64,000 bases of DNA from Blautia sp900556555 (GTDB taxonomy: Bacteria; Bacillota; Clostridia; Lachnospirales; Lachnospiraceae): NCBI GenBank assembly GCA_964250615.1, contig CAXUGM010000010.1; one strand, written 5' to 3'. Position 1 is the stretch's first letter; each line of letters opens with the position of its first letter. Position numbers and translations under genes: made by a program. Of the stretch, positions 15,779 to 24,803 are shown piece by piece. The notes below the pieces were generated by a model. That model was not told the DNA's origin. It saw only the letters and a program-made list of their open reading frames with translations, and made no database searches.

Positions 15779-16276
15779 ATGAAGACAAAAAATGTAACAT
15801 TTTTGACCCATGCAGCTATGATTGCAGCCATTTATGTTGTGCTGACTTTCATATTTGCACCCATCAGTTTCGGTGAAGTACAGATCCGTATTGCAGAGAT
15901 GCTTACTGTGCTTCCGATTTTTACACCTGCGGCAATCCCGGGATTATTTGTAGGGTGTATCATTGGAAATATTGCAGGAGGGGCACTTCTTCCAGATATC
16001 ATCTTTGGAAGCGTTGCGACACTAATCGGTGCAGTAGGTACTTATATGCTGAGGAAACTTCCAAAGGCTATAGCGGTACTTCCGCCTATTCTCGCAAATA
16101 TGGTAATTGTGCCGTTTGTTCTGATATATGCATACGGTGTGAATCTTCCGATTGTTTTTCTGATGATAACAGTGGGAATTGGAGAAGTAGTATCTTGCGG
16201 TGTTCTTGGTATTTTGATGGCAAGCATTTTGGAGAAGTACAGAGGACATATTTTTTCTATGGGACACGCCAGATAG
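15779..16276 (+). CDS. queT: QueT-family queuosine precursor transporter
   Basis: 165 residues, five to six hydrophobic segments. The pattern LTHAAMIAAIYVVLTF, FGEVQIRIAEML and the glycine-rich GLFVGCIIGNIAGG is typical of QueT (DUF988), the substrate-binding S component of an energy-coupling factor transporter importing preQ1/preQ0-type queuine precursors. The ECF A and T components are not nearby and are presumably shared. The ATG follows AAAGGAG. Likely controlled by its structured leader. Confidence 0.85.
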   Translation: MKTKNVTFLTHAAMIAAIYVVLTFIFAPISFGEVQIRIAEMLTVLPIFTPAAIPGLFVGCIIGNIAGGALLPDIIFGSVATLIGAVGTYMLRKLPKAIAVLPPILANMVIVPFVLIYAYGVNLPIVFLMITVGIGEVVSCGVLGILMASILEKYRGHIFSMGHAR

Positions 16277-16291
16277 AAAATTTGAAAATGC

Positions 16292-16320
16292 TTGACATGA
16301 AAAAGTAAATTGTGTATTAT
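16292..16320 (+). promoter_or_regulatory. Promoter of the cobalamin-riboswitch transcript
   Basis: TTGACA (16292-16297), 17 bases, TATTAT (16315-16320), only 16 bases after the queT stop and ~20 bases before the aptamer. Confidence 0.85.
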
Positions 16321-16340
16321 GATTGTGACTGCATAACAAA

Positions 16341-16510
16341 TAATGGTCCTTAAATGTTAGATTTTTGTAAGGTTAAAAGAGAAATCGGTGTAAATCCGAT
16401 ACAGTTACCTCTACTGTGATGCTTCAGAGTAAGATGCTAAGTCAGAAAAACTGCCATTATACACAGAAATGTTTCCGGGTTGAGGATATTATGTAACGTG
16501 CAGTTTGATA
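16341..16510 (+). promoter_or_regulatory. Cobalamin (adenosylcobalamin/B12) riboswitch
   Basis: Conserved aptamer elements appear in order: the GAGAAATCGGTGTAAATCCGA block (the GGGAA...GGTG.AA..CC core of the family, 16380-16400), CAGTTACC...CTACTGTGATGC (16401-16422), and AAGTCAGAAAAACTGCC (16439-16455). TAATGG (16341-16346) pairs with CCATTA (16454-16459) to close the core. The element is followed by a strong terminator, so B12 should switch expression of the downstream surface protein off. Confidence 0.88.
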
Positions 16511-16529
16511 ATTTAATACGCTAAAGCCA

Positions 16530-16564
16530 AAGATTCTTTACCTGTTGGTGAAGAATCTTTTTTT
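16530..16564 (+). terminator. Riboswitch terminator
   Basis: 13-bp stem AAGATTCTTTACC / GGTGAAGAATCTT (one G-U pair), 4-base loop, then a run of seven Ts. Confidence 0.92.
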
Positions 16565-16671
16565 GCTTCATAAAATATCGCCGCATGGCTACGTAAGGCA
16601 TATGGGAACCTGTTTTCTGTGTGATATGTATGGTGCGGTAAATATTATAATAATTAAGGAGAGGAAAACTT

Positions 16672-19600
16672 ATGAAGCAAAAGAGAAACAAAATGTGGAA
16701 AAGAATGTTTAGTATGCTTTTGGTTATGGCTATGTTGATTACTGCAATTCCGGTAACAGCATTTGCAGAACCTGAGGCAAGAGCTATCAGAGTATGGTTT
16801 GAATATGATAATGGCAAGAAGCAGGAGCTAGATGATAGCGGAGCATTTCATCTGACAACAGAAGATAAGGGAACTTTTAAAGCAGAGGGATATAACAGCT
16901 CCCGTGTGGGATGGAAGGTTGTTGAGTCTCTTGATAGGTGGAATACGGCATCGTGGGCTGAATATAACAGCGGAGTTTTCCAGCCATATAATAAAAGTAT
17001 CGTATTATCATCTTGGTTAGAAGATTCTGATACAAAGGAAAAATTAGTAGAATTTACGGTAAACGTCGAAAAAACAGCTTCTATTGTAGAAGTGAAAGCT
17101 TTTTCCGGTGACAAGGAAATTTCTATGGGTCAGCCATGTAAGATGAATGGTTCAGAGGCTCAGACGATTACCTTAAAAGTCCGTAAAGAGGGTAGCGGAG
17201 CATTTGAACCTTTGCCGCTGAGTCATTTTGATATCGAAAAAGTCAGTGGAAAAGGAATGATTCTTCCGGCTGACGGAACATTCAGTGTAGACGGGCAGGA
17301 AGCTGTTTTCAAAGCAACTTTAAAAACAGACCCAAGCGTATTTGTAGAGTTTAAAGCTGTTTCATTGGAGGTTGCACTTCAGACAATCTCTGTGAGCGTG
17401 CCAAAAGTGTGGTATATCAATGGCTGGAATGGCCTGGGTGGTTATTATGTAGGGATCGAGGAAGGTGACGATTCTGACAATAACTACCAAATTAACTATA
17501 CTCCTTTCAATGCAAGCGATAAAGAAGTTGTCTGGGAACCATTGACCGAAGATATTGCAACCCATATGGAAGCTTATGGCAATGGTATTGTTCCTAAAAA
17601 AGCAGGTATAGCGAAATTCAAAGTATCCAGCAAATCCAATCCAGGAATTTCTACAGAAGTAAGTGTGGACTTTCGTTATAAAGATCCTTTGACTGCTGCT
17701 AATGTGGAACAAGAAGAATATACAGTAGAAGAAGGAGATTGGCTTGAATTTAATATCAAAGCAACACCAGAATATGCAACAGAGCAAAGATTTCATTGGT
17801 CTTATAGTAAAGAAGGTATTGTTGAAGTAAAAGACTCTGTAATTCAAGATGTATTCAATGTAAAAACTACACAACATGTAATCAATGCTTTAAATACAGG
17901 AAAAGTAACTGTTACAGGTGTGCCATTTGATGAAACAGGATCTTGCAAACCAGTTTCCTTTGATGTAGTGGTAACAAAAGACGGTGAGGTGCCACAAGGA
18001 GATGCTCTTGCTATGGCAAAAGAAGATATTGCTCATGGTGTACAATATCTTCAAGGAAAATCACTAGAGAAATATAAAGATGAATGGAATATCTTTTCTA
18101 TTCTTCGTTCTGGGGCAACTATTGAACAGGGTAAACTAGATAAATATTATGAATCAGTAGTAAAGCAATTGAACACAAGTAGTACAAACATGCGTGTGAC
18201 CGATCTGGCACGTGTTGCTCTTGCACTGGAGGCAATGGGCAAAAATCCTACAGATGTAGGTGGATTTAATGTTTTAGAAGCTATTTATAATCACAAAGAT
18301 ATGATGACAGATTCTTCTAATTGCCCAATTTTTGGACTGCTGGCATTAGATGGTAGAAATTATGAAATTCCCAAAGATGCGAAATGGAGTAGAAAAAATC
18401 TTGTGGAACAGATTTTAAAATTCCAGAAAGCAAGCGGTGGATTCGGGCTTTCTCTTGATAATGATACAACAGGTATTGATATGACTGGTATGGCACTTCA
18501 GGCTCTGGCTCCATATTATGATAATTCTGCTTATCCTGAGGTAAAACCAGCAGTAGACAAAGCATTGAAGCATTTCAAAGATAACATTACAATCAATGCG
18601 GGATTCCTTGACATGGGATCTGAGAATTCCTGCACAACCGCACAGGTGTTAACCGCAGTGTCCGCATTGAATATTAATCCTACTGTGAAAGAAAACGGAT
18701 TCGTTCAAAACGGCAACAATATGATATCCAATCTACATACATATAAAAAAGATGCTGGTTTCGCATGGCAGGCGACTATGCAGGGGCAGGAAATGGCAAC
18801 TCAGCAGGTAACATATGCGTTAGTTGCATATCAGCGTATGGCAGAAGGTCAGACAAGATTATATGATTTTACAGATGTGCCGGAAGAAAAGCCGTCTGTT
18901 GATCCAGAAGATGAAAAAGCAGCAAAAGCAGTAGAAGACCAGATTAATGCAATCGGAGAAAAGATTACATTAGAAAGTAAAAAAGCAATTGAAGCAGCCA
19001 GAGCTGCATACGAAAAACTGAGCGAAGCCCAGAAGAAACTGGTAGGAAATCTGGAGACCCTTACCAAAGCAGAAGCAGAGCTGAAGAAACTGGAAGAACA
19101 GCAGGGACAGCAAGGACAGGAGAAACCAGAAACATCAACAGTAACTCTTGTAAATAAGAAATATGGAGTGAGCCTGCAAGGCGAAGGTCTTACCGAAGAT
19201 ATGGAATTACAGGTAGAGGCTCTTAACAAAGACAGCAAAGATGTGGAACGAATGAGGAAAGAAATTACATCGAAGAACTCTATCTTCCGTTTATTTAATA
19301 TTAAACTGATGAAGGATGGAAAAGAAATTCAGCTTCCACAAAAAGCAGTTTTAAGTATTCCGGTTGGTGAAAAATACAACGGAAAAGAATTAGTTGTGCT
19401 GGCTTGCAGCGATAAAGACATCAAACAACTGAAAGGAAAAGTTACAAACGGTTCTGTGTCCGTTGAAGTGACAGAATTAATGAGCTTTGGTGTTGTAGTA
19501 GATACCGCTGCTTCTGGAAACGAAGTAAATGGCGGAAGCGGAGCTGGAACTGCAAATAGCAATGGAGGAGGAAATAGTTCTGGAGGAAAAGGAGTAAAAA

Positions 19601-19701
19601 CAGGTGACGAGACACAGGTTGGAATGCTGATTCTTCTGTTAACTTTATCTGGTGCGGCAGTTGTGATGACCGCTGGAAAGAAAAGAAGAGAACAAAAATA
19701 A
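16672..19701 (+). CDS. Surface-anchored protein with intrinsic-factor-like alpha/alpha toroid, B12-regulated
   Basis: 1009 residues. An N-terminal signal peptide ends at about AFA (residues 1-31). Residues ~32-440 are beta-rich Ig-like modules. Residues ~444-730 form repeated helical hairpins of the prenyltransferase/squalene-oxidase or transcobalamin type (LARVALALEAMG, ILKFQKASGGFG, GIDMTGMALQALAPYYD, SCTTAQVLTAVSALNINP, QQVTYALVAYQRMAEG). Residues ~745-810 are a helical FIVAR-like stalk, followed by a beta domain, a Gly/Ser linker, GVKTGDE (residues 974-980), a membrane span and KKRREQK, i.e. a non-canonical sortase-type cell-wall anchor. The cobalamin riboswitch directly upstream, and the use of the same toroid by animal intrinsic factor and transcobalamin, suggest it captures corrinoids at the cell surface. 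No binding residue can be proven from sequence alone. Confidence 0.82.
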   Translation: MKQKRNKMWKRMFSMLLVMAMLITAIPVTAFAEPEARAIRVWFEYDNGKKQELDDSGAFHLTTEDKGTFKAEGYNSSRVGWKVVESLDRWNTASWAEYNSGVFQPYNKSIVLSSWLEDSDTKEKLVEFTVNVEKTASIVEVKAFSGDKEISMGQPCKMNGSEAQTITLKVRKEGSGAFEPLPLSHFDIEKVSGKGMILPADGTFSVDGQEAVFKATLKTDPSVFVEFKAVSLEVALQTISVSVPKVWYINGWNGLGGYYVGIEEGDDSDNNYQINYTPFNASDKEVVWEPLTEDIATHMEAYGNGIVPKKAGIAKFKVSSKSNPGISTEVSVDFRYKDPLTAANVEQEEYTVEEGDWLEFNIKATPEYATEQRFHWSYSKEGIVEVKDSVIQDVFNVKTTQHVINALNTGKVTVTGVPFDETGSCKPVSFDVVVTKDGEVPQGDALAMAKEDIAHGVQYLQGKSLEKYKDEWNIFSILRSGATIEQGKLDKYYESVVKQLNTSSTNMRVTDLARVALALEAMGKNPTDVGGFNVLEAIYNHKDMMTDSSNCPIFGLLALDGRNYEIPKDAKWSRKNLVEQILKFQKASGGFGLSLDNDTTGIDMTGMALQALAPYYDNSAYPEVKPAVDKALKHFKDNITINAGFLDMGSENSCTTAQVLTAVSALNINPTVKENGFVQNGNNMISNLHTYKKDAGFAWQATMQGQEMATQQVTYALVAYQRMAEGQTRLYDFTDVPEEKPSVDPEDEKAAKAVEDQINAIGEKITLESKKAIEAARAAYEKLSEAQKKLVGNLETLTKAEAELKKLEEQQGQQGQEKPETSTVTLVNKKYGVSLQGEGLTEDMELQVEALNKDSKDVERMRKEITSKNSIFRLFNIKLMKDGKEIQLPQKAVLSIPVGEKYNGKELVVLACSDKDIKQLKGKVTNGSVSVEVTELMSFGVVVDTAASGNEVNGGSGAGTANSNGGGNSSGGKGVKTGDETQVGMLILLLTLSGAAVVMTAGKKRREQK

Positions 19702-19748
19702 TTTTCCAAAAAAACATGGTTCCGAAGATATAGACTTTTGAGAAAAAT

Positions 19749-19796
19749 ACCCGTTAATCCCAGTGAACTGGCGGTTGACGGGTGTTTTGTTTTTGA
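19749..19796 (+). terminator. Terminator after the B12-regulated surface protein
   Basis: ACCCGTTAATCCCAG (19749-19763) and CTGGCGGTTGACGGGT (19768-19783) form a long hairpin with a TGAA loop, followed by a T-rich run. Confidence 0.85.
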
Positions 19797-19814
19797 TTCT
19801 TCCAATCATTTACT

Positions 19815-19843
19815 TTGACATCCCAACATCAGTATGATAAACT
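19815..19843 (+). promoter_or_regulatory. Promoter of the TPR-ATPase / rsmA unit
   Basis: TTGACA (19815-19820), 17 bases, TAAACT (19838-19843). Transcript leader would be ~95 bases and AT-rich without clear structure. Confidence 0.6.
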
Positions 19844-19942
19844 AAAAACGATTATGGAATCTTATACCCTCAGCAACATTGTTTAATAAGAATACATATT
19901 TGAAACTATATAAAAATCAATAAATGTACAGAGGTGAGTAAA

Positions 19943-22549
19943 GTGGATAAAAATGAGTATCGGGCTAAATTAGAAGAAATCAATAATCTGGTAGACAATC
20001 AGGATTATCAGGGAGCCCTTAAAATCGTAGATACAATTGACTGGCGGAGGGTGCGAAGTGCCAGAACACTCTGCATGATTGGGGAAATCTATGAAGCAAA
20101 CAAACGGTATGAAGACAGCCGCAAACTTTTGCTCCTTGCCCATCAGAGAGCTCCTATCGGAAAAACTGTACTGTACCGTCTGGTAGAATTATCAATTAAA
20201 ATGGGAAATTATAATGAGGCTGCTGATTACTATAAGAGTTTTGTGGAAATTTCCCCAAATGATAACAGCCGGTATATTTTGAAGTACAAGCTTTACAGGG
20301 CAAGGCGTTCACCTATTGAAGAGCAGATTCAGATACTTCAGGAATATAAAGAAAAAGAATATACAGAGCGCTGGTCTTATGAACTTGCAAGATTATATGC
20401 AAAAGCAGGGATGAAGGAAGAATGTATTGAAACCTGCGATGACCTGATTCTGTGGTTCAGTGAAGGAAAATATGTAACAAAGGCTATGGAGCTGAAGATG
20501 AAATTTACTTCCCTGACTCCCCAGCAGCAGGAGAAGTATGAGAATGGCTCCTCCAAAAAGATAACAGAAACAGCGGCAAAGGCAGCCGCAGCTGTTGCGG
20601 CAGCATCAGAGGCCGCAGCAAATGTGGTAGAAAAGATTACTCCTGAAGAACAGGAAGAAATTGAAAAAATCCTAAACAGCGTGGAATTGAAAATTCCAGA
20701 ACAGGAACCGGCAGCGGCAAAGCCAGAGCATTTTCAGGATAAGGTTGCCCAGAATCTCCGGGATGTGTTACAGGGCAGCACAGCAGACGAAGCAGAAGAA
20801 ATTGCAGTTGCCATAGATCCTGCTGTGAAAACGTCACCAGAAGAAAAAGGATATGTCGTTAAAGATCTGGAACCAGAAGATTTAAGCAAAACAGCTGGAT
20901 TTAAGCCTTTCCATATAGGGGAAGGCATGACCATGCAGGTGAAAGCCGAGGCACCGCAATCAAAGATGTTTGACTCCAAGGATTTTGTGCCGGGTTCTTT
21001 ACAGACAAGCTCCAAAGAATTTGAACTGGATCTGGAAGCACTTCTGGCAGAGACAGCAAATGAGCTGGCTCAGGCAGTAGCTGAGGAAACCGGAAATCAA
21101 GAAGAGACAACAGAAGAGTCTGCCGAAGAAGTAGTGGAGGAATCTGTAGAAGAAGTCATCGAAGAAGCGGTGGAAGAACCTGTAGAAGAAGTCATCGAAG
21201 AAGCAGTGGAAGAAAGCCGTGCTCCAGAGATTGCAGCAGCGGCAGTAAGCCTCAGTGCAGCACTGGCAGCGAAAGCAGATGAATTTGATGCACTGGCAGC
21301 AGGTATGACCCAGGAAGTAGTAATCAAAAGGGATTTAGAAGAGCCGGAAGTGGCAGAAGTACAGGAAGAACCGGTGGAAGTAATTCCAGAATCAGAAGAA
21401 GAAATCCTGGAACAGGAAGAAACACCGGAAGAAAGCATCGAAGAAGCAATAGAGACCATGGAAGCCCTGTCAGATGCAGGAGAATCTCCGGCAGAGATTG
21501 TAGAAGAATTAGCAGAAGAACTGGAAACAACAGGGCTGGAGGAGCCAGAGACTATAGAGGCTGTTGAAACCGAAGTGGAAGAAGGAGCTACAAAAGAATT
21601 TCCTGTAGAAAAGGTAAAAGAAGCTCTGGGCGAAATTGATCTGTCCAAGGCTCTTGAGGAAGAACTGGAAGATACCATATCTCCGAAACAGGATGACTCT
21701 CATATCAAACGTGTCACTGGGTCTGTAGCAGCAAATCAGGAACGTAAGTCCGCAGCGTTTGGCACCGCAGTAGAAGGGCTCATGCGGCATCACCTGACAG
21801 AAGAAGAGCACAGGCGGCTGTTTACCTATTTCTTCCCAATCCCGGGAATGTCACAGCAGATAAATGAAGTGTTGGATACAGCACAGGAATCTGCCTGCTC
21901 CAAAACATCCCAGGAAGGAAATATTATTGTAACAGGAAGAGAAGGTTCCGGTAAAACAAGACTTTCAGAAGGGCTCATTAAAGCACTCTGCAAAGAACGC
22001 CAGATGGAAGGTGCCAAGGTCGCTTATATCACTGCTGAGAAGCTGAATAAGAAAGATCCGGTTGCAGTTGTAGGAAAATTGGCCGGAGGATTCCTGGTAG
22101 TAGAAAATGCAGGTGCATTAAAGGCAGATGTGGTAGAAAATATGTCGAAAGCCATGGAATTTAAGACCAACCGACTTACCGTGATTTTAGAAGATCTGAA
22201 ACCGGGTATCCGTTCATTACAGGAAAAATATCCTGATTTTATGAAGAAATTTGATTCTACCATCATGATTCCTGTGTTTACCAATGATGAGCTGGTTTCC
22301 TTTGCAAAAACATATGCAAAAGAATTAGGATATAAGATTGATAATATGGCAGTGCTTGCCTTATATACTCTGATCGGAGAAAATCAGAATGAAGAAAATC
22401 CGGTAGCTGTAGGAACTGTCCGTGAGATGATGGACAATGCCATTGCAAGAGCTTCCAAAAAAGGACGCAGGGCAGGCAAGAAAGTAAGAAAACGCCATCT
22501 GGACGAAACCGGAAGAATTATGTTATACGAGAAAGATTTTGATATCTAA
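19943..22549 (+). CDS. TPR / acidic linker / P-loop ATPase fusion protein of unknown function
   Basis: 868 residues from the GTG at 19943, chosen because GAGGTG lies six bases upstream; a GTG three codons earlier overlaps that site. Residues ~1-195 are TPR-like helical repeats (YQGALKIVDTIDW, YEDSRKLLLLAHQRAP, YNEAADYYKSFVEISP). Residues ~200-600 are low complexity, dominated by Glu, Val and Ala. Residues ~645-868 are an AAA-like ATPase with Walker A GREGSGKT (from residue 665), a Walker-B-like GGFLVVENAG, and a very basic stretch (SKKGRRAGKKVRKR) near the end. TPR plus AAA resembles EccA/CbxX proteins in outline, but there is no type VII secretion gene nearby. No signal peptide or membrane span. 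It lies 16 bases upstream of rsmA, probably in the same transcript. Confidence 0.7.
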   Translation: MDKNEYRAKLEEINNLVDNQDYQGALKIVDTIDWRRVRSARTLCMIGEIYEANKRYEDSRKLLLLAHQRAPIGKTVLYRLVELSIKMGNYNEAADYYKSFVEISPNDNSRYILKYKLYRARRSPIEEQIQILQEYKEKEYTERWSYELARLYAKAGMKEECIETCDDLILWFSEGKYVTKAMELKMKFTSLTPQQQEKYENGSSKKITETAAKAAAAVAAASEAAANVVEKITPEEQEEIEKILNSVELKIPEQEPAAAKPEHFQDKVAQNLRDVLQGSTADEAEEIAVAIDPAVKTSPEEKGYVVKDLEPEDLSKTAGFKPFHIGEGMTMQVKAEAPQSKMFDSKDFVPGSLQTSSKEFELDLEALLAETANELAQAVAEETGNQEETTEESAEEVVEESVEEVIEEAVEEPVEEVIEEAVEESRAPEIAAAAVSLSAALAAKADEFDALAAGMTQEVVIKRDLEEPEVAEVQEEPVEVIPESEEEILEQEETPEESIEEAIETMEALSDAGESPAEIVEELAEELETTGLEEPETIEAVETEVEEGATKEFPVEKVKEALGEIDLSKALEEELEDTISPKQDDSHIKRVTGSVAANQERKSAAFGTAVEGLMRHHLTEEEHRRLFTYFFPIPGMSQQINEVLDTAQESACSKTSQEGNIIVTGREGSGKTRLSEGLIKALCKERQMEGAKVAYITAEKLNKKDPVAVVGKLAGGFLVVENAGALKADVVENMSKAMEFKTNRLTVILEDLKPGIRSLQEKYPDFMKKFDSTIMIPVFTNDELVSFAKTYAKELGYKIDNMAVLALYTLIGENQNEENPVAVGTVREMMDNAIARASKKGRRAGKKVRKRHLDETGRIMLYEKDFDI
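21145..21214 (+). repeat. 36-bp tandem direct repeat inside the acidic linker
   Basis: Two near-identical copies beginning TGTAGAAGAAGTCATCGAAG (21145-21178 and 21181-21214) at a 36-base period, encoding VEEVIEEAVEE twice. It is flanked by looser EE-V repeats. Such repeats can expand or contract by slippage without changing the frame. Confidence 0.75.
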
Positions 22550-22565
22550 ACAAGGAGGAGTGAGA

Positions 22566-23435
22566 ATGACAGCCCCTTATCTGGGAAATCCGAAAAGAAC
22601 CATTGAAGTTCTTCAGAAATACGAGTTTGTTTTTCAGAAAAAGTTTGGGCAGAATTTCCTCATTGACACCCATGTACTGGATAAAATTATAAATGCCGCT
22701 GATATTACAAAAGATGATTTTGTGCTGGAGATTGGTCCTGGTATCGGGACCATGACCCAGTACCTGGCATGTGCGGCAAGAGAGGTTTATGCAGTTGAAA
22801 TCGACAAGGCATTGATACCGATTTTGGAAGATACTCTTTCAGACTATTCCAATGTAACTGTTCTGAATGAAGATATTTTAAAAGTTGATATCAGGAAACT
22901 GGCAGAGGAGCACAATCAGGGAAAACCGATCAAGGTTGTGGCGAATCTGCCATATTACATTACAACGCCGATTATCATGGGATTATTTGAGGGACATGTG
23001 CCCATAGAATCCATTACTGTTATGGTACAGAAGGAAGTTGCAGACAGAATGCAGGTAGGGCCGGGAACCAAGGACTACGGGGCATTATCCCTGGCCGTTC
23101 AATATTATGCCGAGCCTTATATTGTGGCCAATGTTCCGCCAAACTGTTTTATGCCAAGACCGAAGGTGGGAAGTGCAGTAATCCGTCTTACCAGGCACAA
23201 AGAAGCCCCGGTGAAAACCGTGGATGAAAAACTGATGTTCCGCCTGATCCGGGCATCCTTTAATCAGAGGCGTAAAACAATGGCAAACAGTTTAAAAAAC
23301 TCTCCGGAATTATCATTCACGAAAGAAGAAATTCAAGATGCGATTGCAGCTTGTGGATTTAAAGAAGGAGTCAGAGGAGAAGCTTTGACATTGGCAGATT
23401 TTGCAGCTTTGACAGATCAGTTTGCAAAGCAGTGA
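22566..23435 (+). CDS. rsmA: 16S rRNA dimethyladenosine transferase RsmA (KsgA)
   Basis: 289 residues. Dimethylates the two adjacent adenines in the 3' hairpin of 16S rRNA with S-adenosylmethionine during 30S maturation. Motifs: KKFGQNFLID, the SAM loop LEIGPGIGTMT, the acidic EIDKAL, and the catalytic NLPYYITTPI (N6-adenine methylase NLPY). The C-terminal helical domain contains FNQRRKTMANSL. The ATG at 22566 has AAGGAGG at 22552-22558; an earlier in-frame ATA/ATG reading overlaps the preceding gene and lacks homology. Confidence 0.96.
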   Translation: MTAPYLGNPKRTIEVLQKYEFVFQKKFGQNFLIDTHVLDKIINAADITKDDFVLEIGPGIGTMTQYLACAAREVYAVEIDKALIPILEDTLSDYSNVTVLNEDILKVDIRKLAEEHNQGKPIKVVANLPYYITTPIIMGLFEGHVPIESITVMVQKEVADRMQVGPGTKDYGALSLAVQYYAEPYIVANVPPNCFMPRPKVGSAVIRLTRHKEAPVKTVDEKLMFRLIRASFNQRRKTMANSLKNSPELSFTKEEIQDAIAACGFKEGVRGEALTLADFAALTDQFAKQ

Positions 23436-23459
23436 TATAGATAAAAGTATAACACGGAA

Positions 23460-23488
23460 AACCACCGCAGATGCCTGCGGTGGTTTTT
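23460..23488 (+). terminator. Terminator after rsmA
   Basis: 11-bp perfect stem AACCACCGCAG / CTGCGGTGGTT, 4-base loop, T-run. Confidence 0.92.
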
Positions 23489-23663
23489 TCTATAAATATT
23501 AAAGGAAGGAGAGCCGGCTCCTGTGAGCCGACATATGAAAAAGAAAATATAAAAATAACTTGCTCTGTATTATTTTTATGATATTAGTATATCCTGGAAT
23601 TATGTTCAAATCGTGTTGAAGTTGTGAAGAAATCGTGAACGAAAATAAAACCTTTTATGAATG

Positions 23664-24803
23664 TTAAAAAATTACCGGGCTTATGCCTAAAAAGTCTTCC
23701 ACGCAGACACGGATTCCCCCCATAAGACCGGAAATATCCTGCAATTTAGACGGGATAATCTTACAGTCACGGTTTTGGTGCCGGGAAAGATATTCCATAA
23801 TACGTGCATTAATATCAGGTACATCGTTGGAGAAGAAGCTATTTAAAACAATCAAATCCGTATTAAAAGTATTGATAATATTGTTAATTCCGATAGACAT
23901 ATATTTTACAAACAATTCCATCATTTCCAGGGCTTCGGGTGCTCCTTTGTGATAGTCTGCCAGAAATTCATCTATGGTTATGGTGTCCTGATTTTTCTTT
24001 TTTGCATACTCTTCCAGAATCGCTTTCTCAGAAGCGTATTGCTCCAGGCAGCCTTTGTTTCCGCAAGGGCAGGGCTTTCCGTCAGGAAACAGGATGGTAT
24101 GCCCAAGTTCTCCGGCGTATCCGTTCAGTCCTTTGTACAAATGCCCGTCAATCAGAATTCCCATTCCAATACCATCATGGACATTAATGTGAATCATGTT
24201 TCTGCACCCGGAATGAAAAGCAGATTCGCCCAGTACAGACAAATTGGATTCATTTTCCACAATAACAGGAAGGTGGAATTTGTTTTCAAGAATCTGTCCC
24301 AAATCAGATTCCGGCAAAGGATAATAGGGTGTAAATACAATTTTATTTTTGTTTACAACACCGTAGATTCCCACAGTGATTCCAACGATTCCATAGGGGG
24401 TGTTGGAATGTTCTTCTATCTGTTGGGAAATAATATCTGTCAGAATGGGGAGAAGCGGCTCATTTTGCTGAAATGGGTATTCGTTTACTTTGCAGTCTTC
24501 TCCTTTTAAATTAGCAGATAGTGCAATAATATGATTAGGGTGCACATCAAGAGCAAGAGCATATCCGCAGTCTTTCTGAAATTCCAGCAAAATAGGCTTG
24601 CGGCCCAAAGCCGTCTGAGCACTTCCTATTTCGAGAACCAGCTTCTGTTCCAGAAGTTCCTGAACAATATTAGAGATGGTAGCCTTCGTCAGTTTTAGTT
24701 GTTTTGCCAGTTCTGCCCTGGAAACAGGGGGATGATTCACAAGATACTTCAGGACCAGGCTCCGGTTATTTTCACGTATCATTTCCTGGTTTGCAATTGG
24801 CAT
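23664..24803 (-). CDS. ROK-family transcriptional repressor (NagC/XylR type)
   Basis: 379 residues. An N-terminal winged helix-turn-helix (residues ~12-65, SRAELAKQLKLTKATISNIV) is joined to a ROK sugar-kinase-like domain. That domain carries the zinc motif CPCGNKGCLEQ and a glycine-rich GYAGELGHT segment. Such proteins sense a sugar or sugar phosphate and repress uptake and catabolic genes. AAGGAG lies ten bases before the ATG. Stands alone, with no sugar operon adjacent, so the target is probably elsewhere. The kinase-like domain keeps the GHT/E loop, but catalytic ability is not judged. Confidence 0.85.
   Translation of the reverse strand: MPIANQEMIRENNRSLVLKYLVNHPPVSRAELAKQLKLTKATISNIVQELLEQKLVLEIGSAQTALGRKPILLEFQKDCGYALALDVHPNHIIALSANLKGEDCKVNEYPFQQNEPLLPILTDIISQQIEEHSNTPYGIVGITVGIYGVVNKNKIVFTPYYPLPESDLGQILENKFHLPVIVENESNLSVLGESAFHSGCRNMIHINVHDGIGMGILIDGHLYKGLNGYAGELGHTILFPDGKPCPCGNKGCLEQYASEKAILEEYAKKKNQDTITIDEFLADYHKGAPEALEMMELFVKYMSIGINNIINTFNTDLIVLNSFFSNDVPDINARIMEYLSRHQNRDCKIIPSKLQDISGLMGGIRVCVEDFLGISPVIF

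Noticed and set aside
19329..19805. 158-codon minus-strand frame opposite the surface protein end
   Set aside because: Complement of the linker and anchor coding sequence, composition is low-complexity, no start signal.
21110..21220. Short repeats as a CRISPR or VNTR array
   Set aside because: Only two units, in frame, part of a coding low-complexity region, with no spacers and no cas genes.
21097..21678. 193-codon Ser-rich open frame on the minus strand
   Set aside because: It is the complement of the Glu/Val-rich tract of the TPR-ATPase gene; GAA/GAG codons read backwards give Ser/Phe without stops. No ribosome site or family.
23949..24509. 186-codon open frame opposite the ROK regulator
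   Set aside because: Lies wholly within a well-supported ROK gene, no ribosome site, no recognisable domain.
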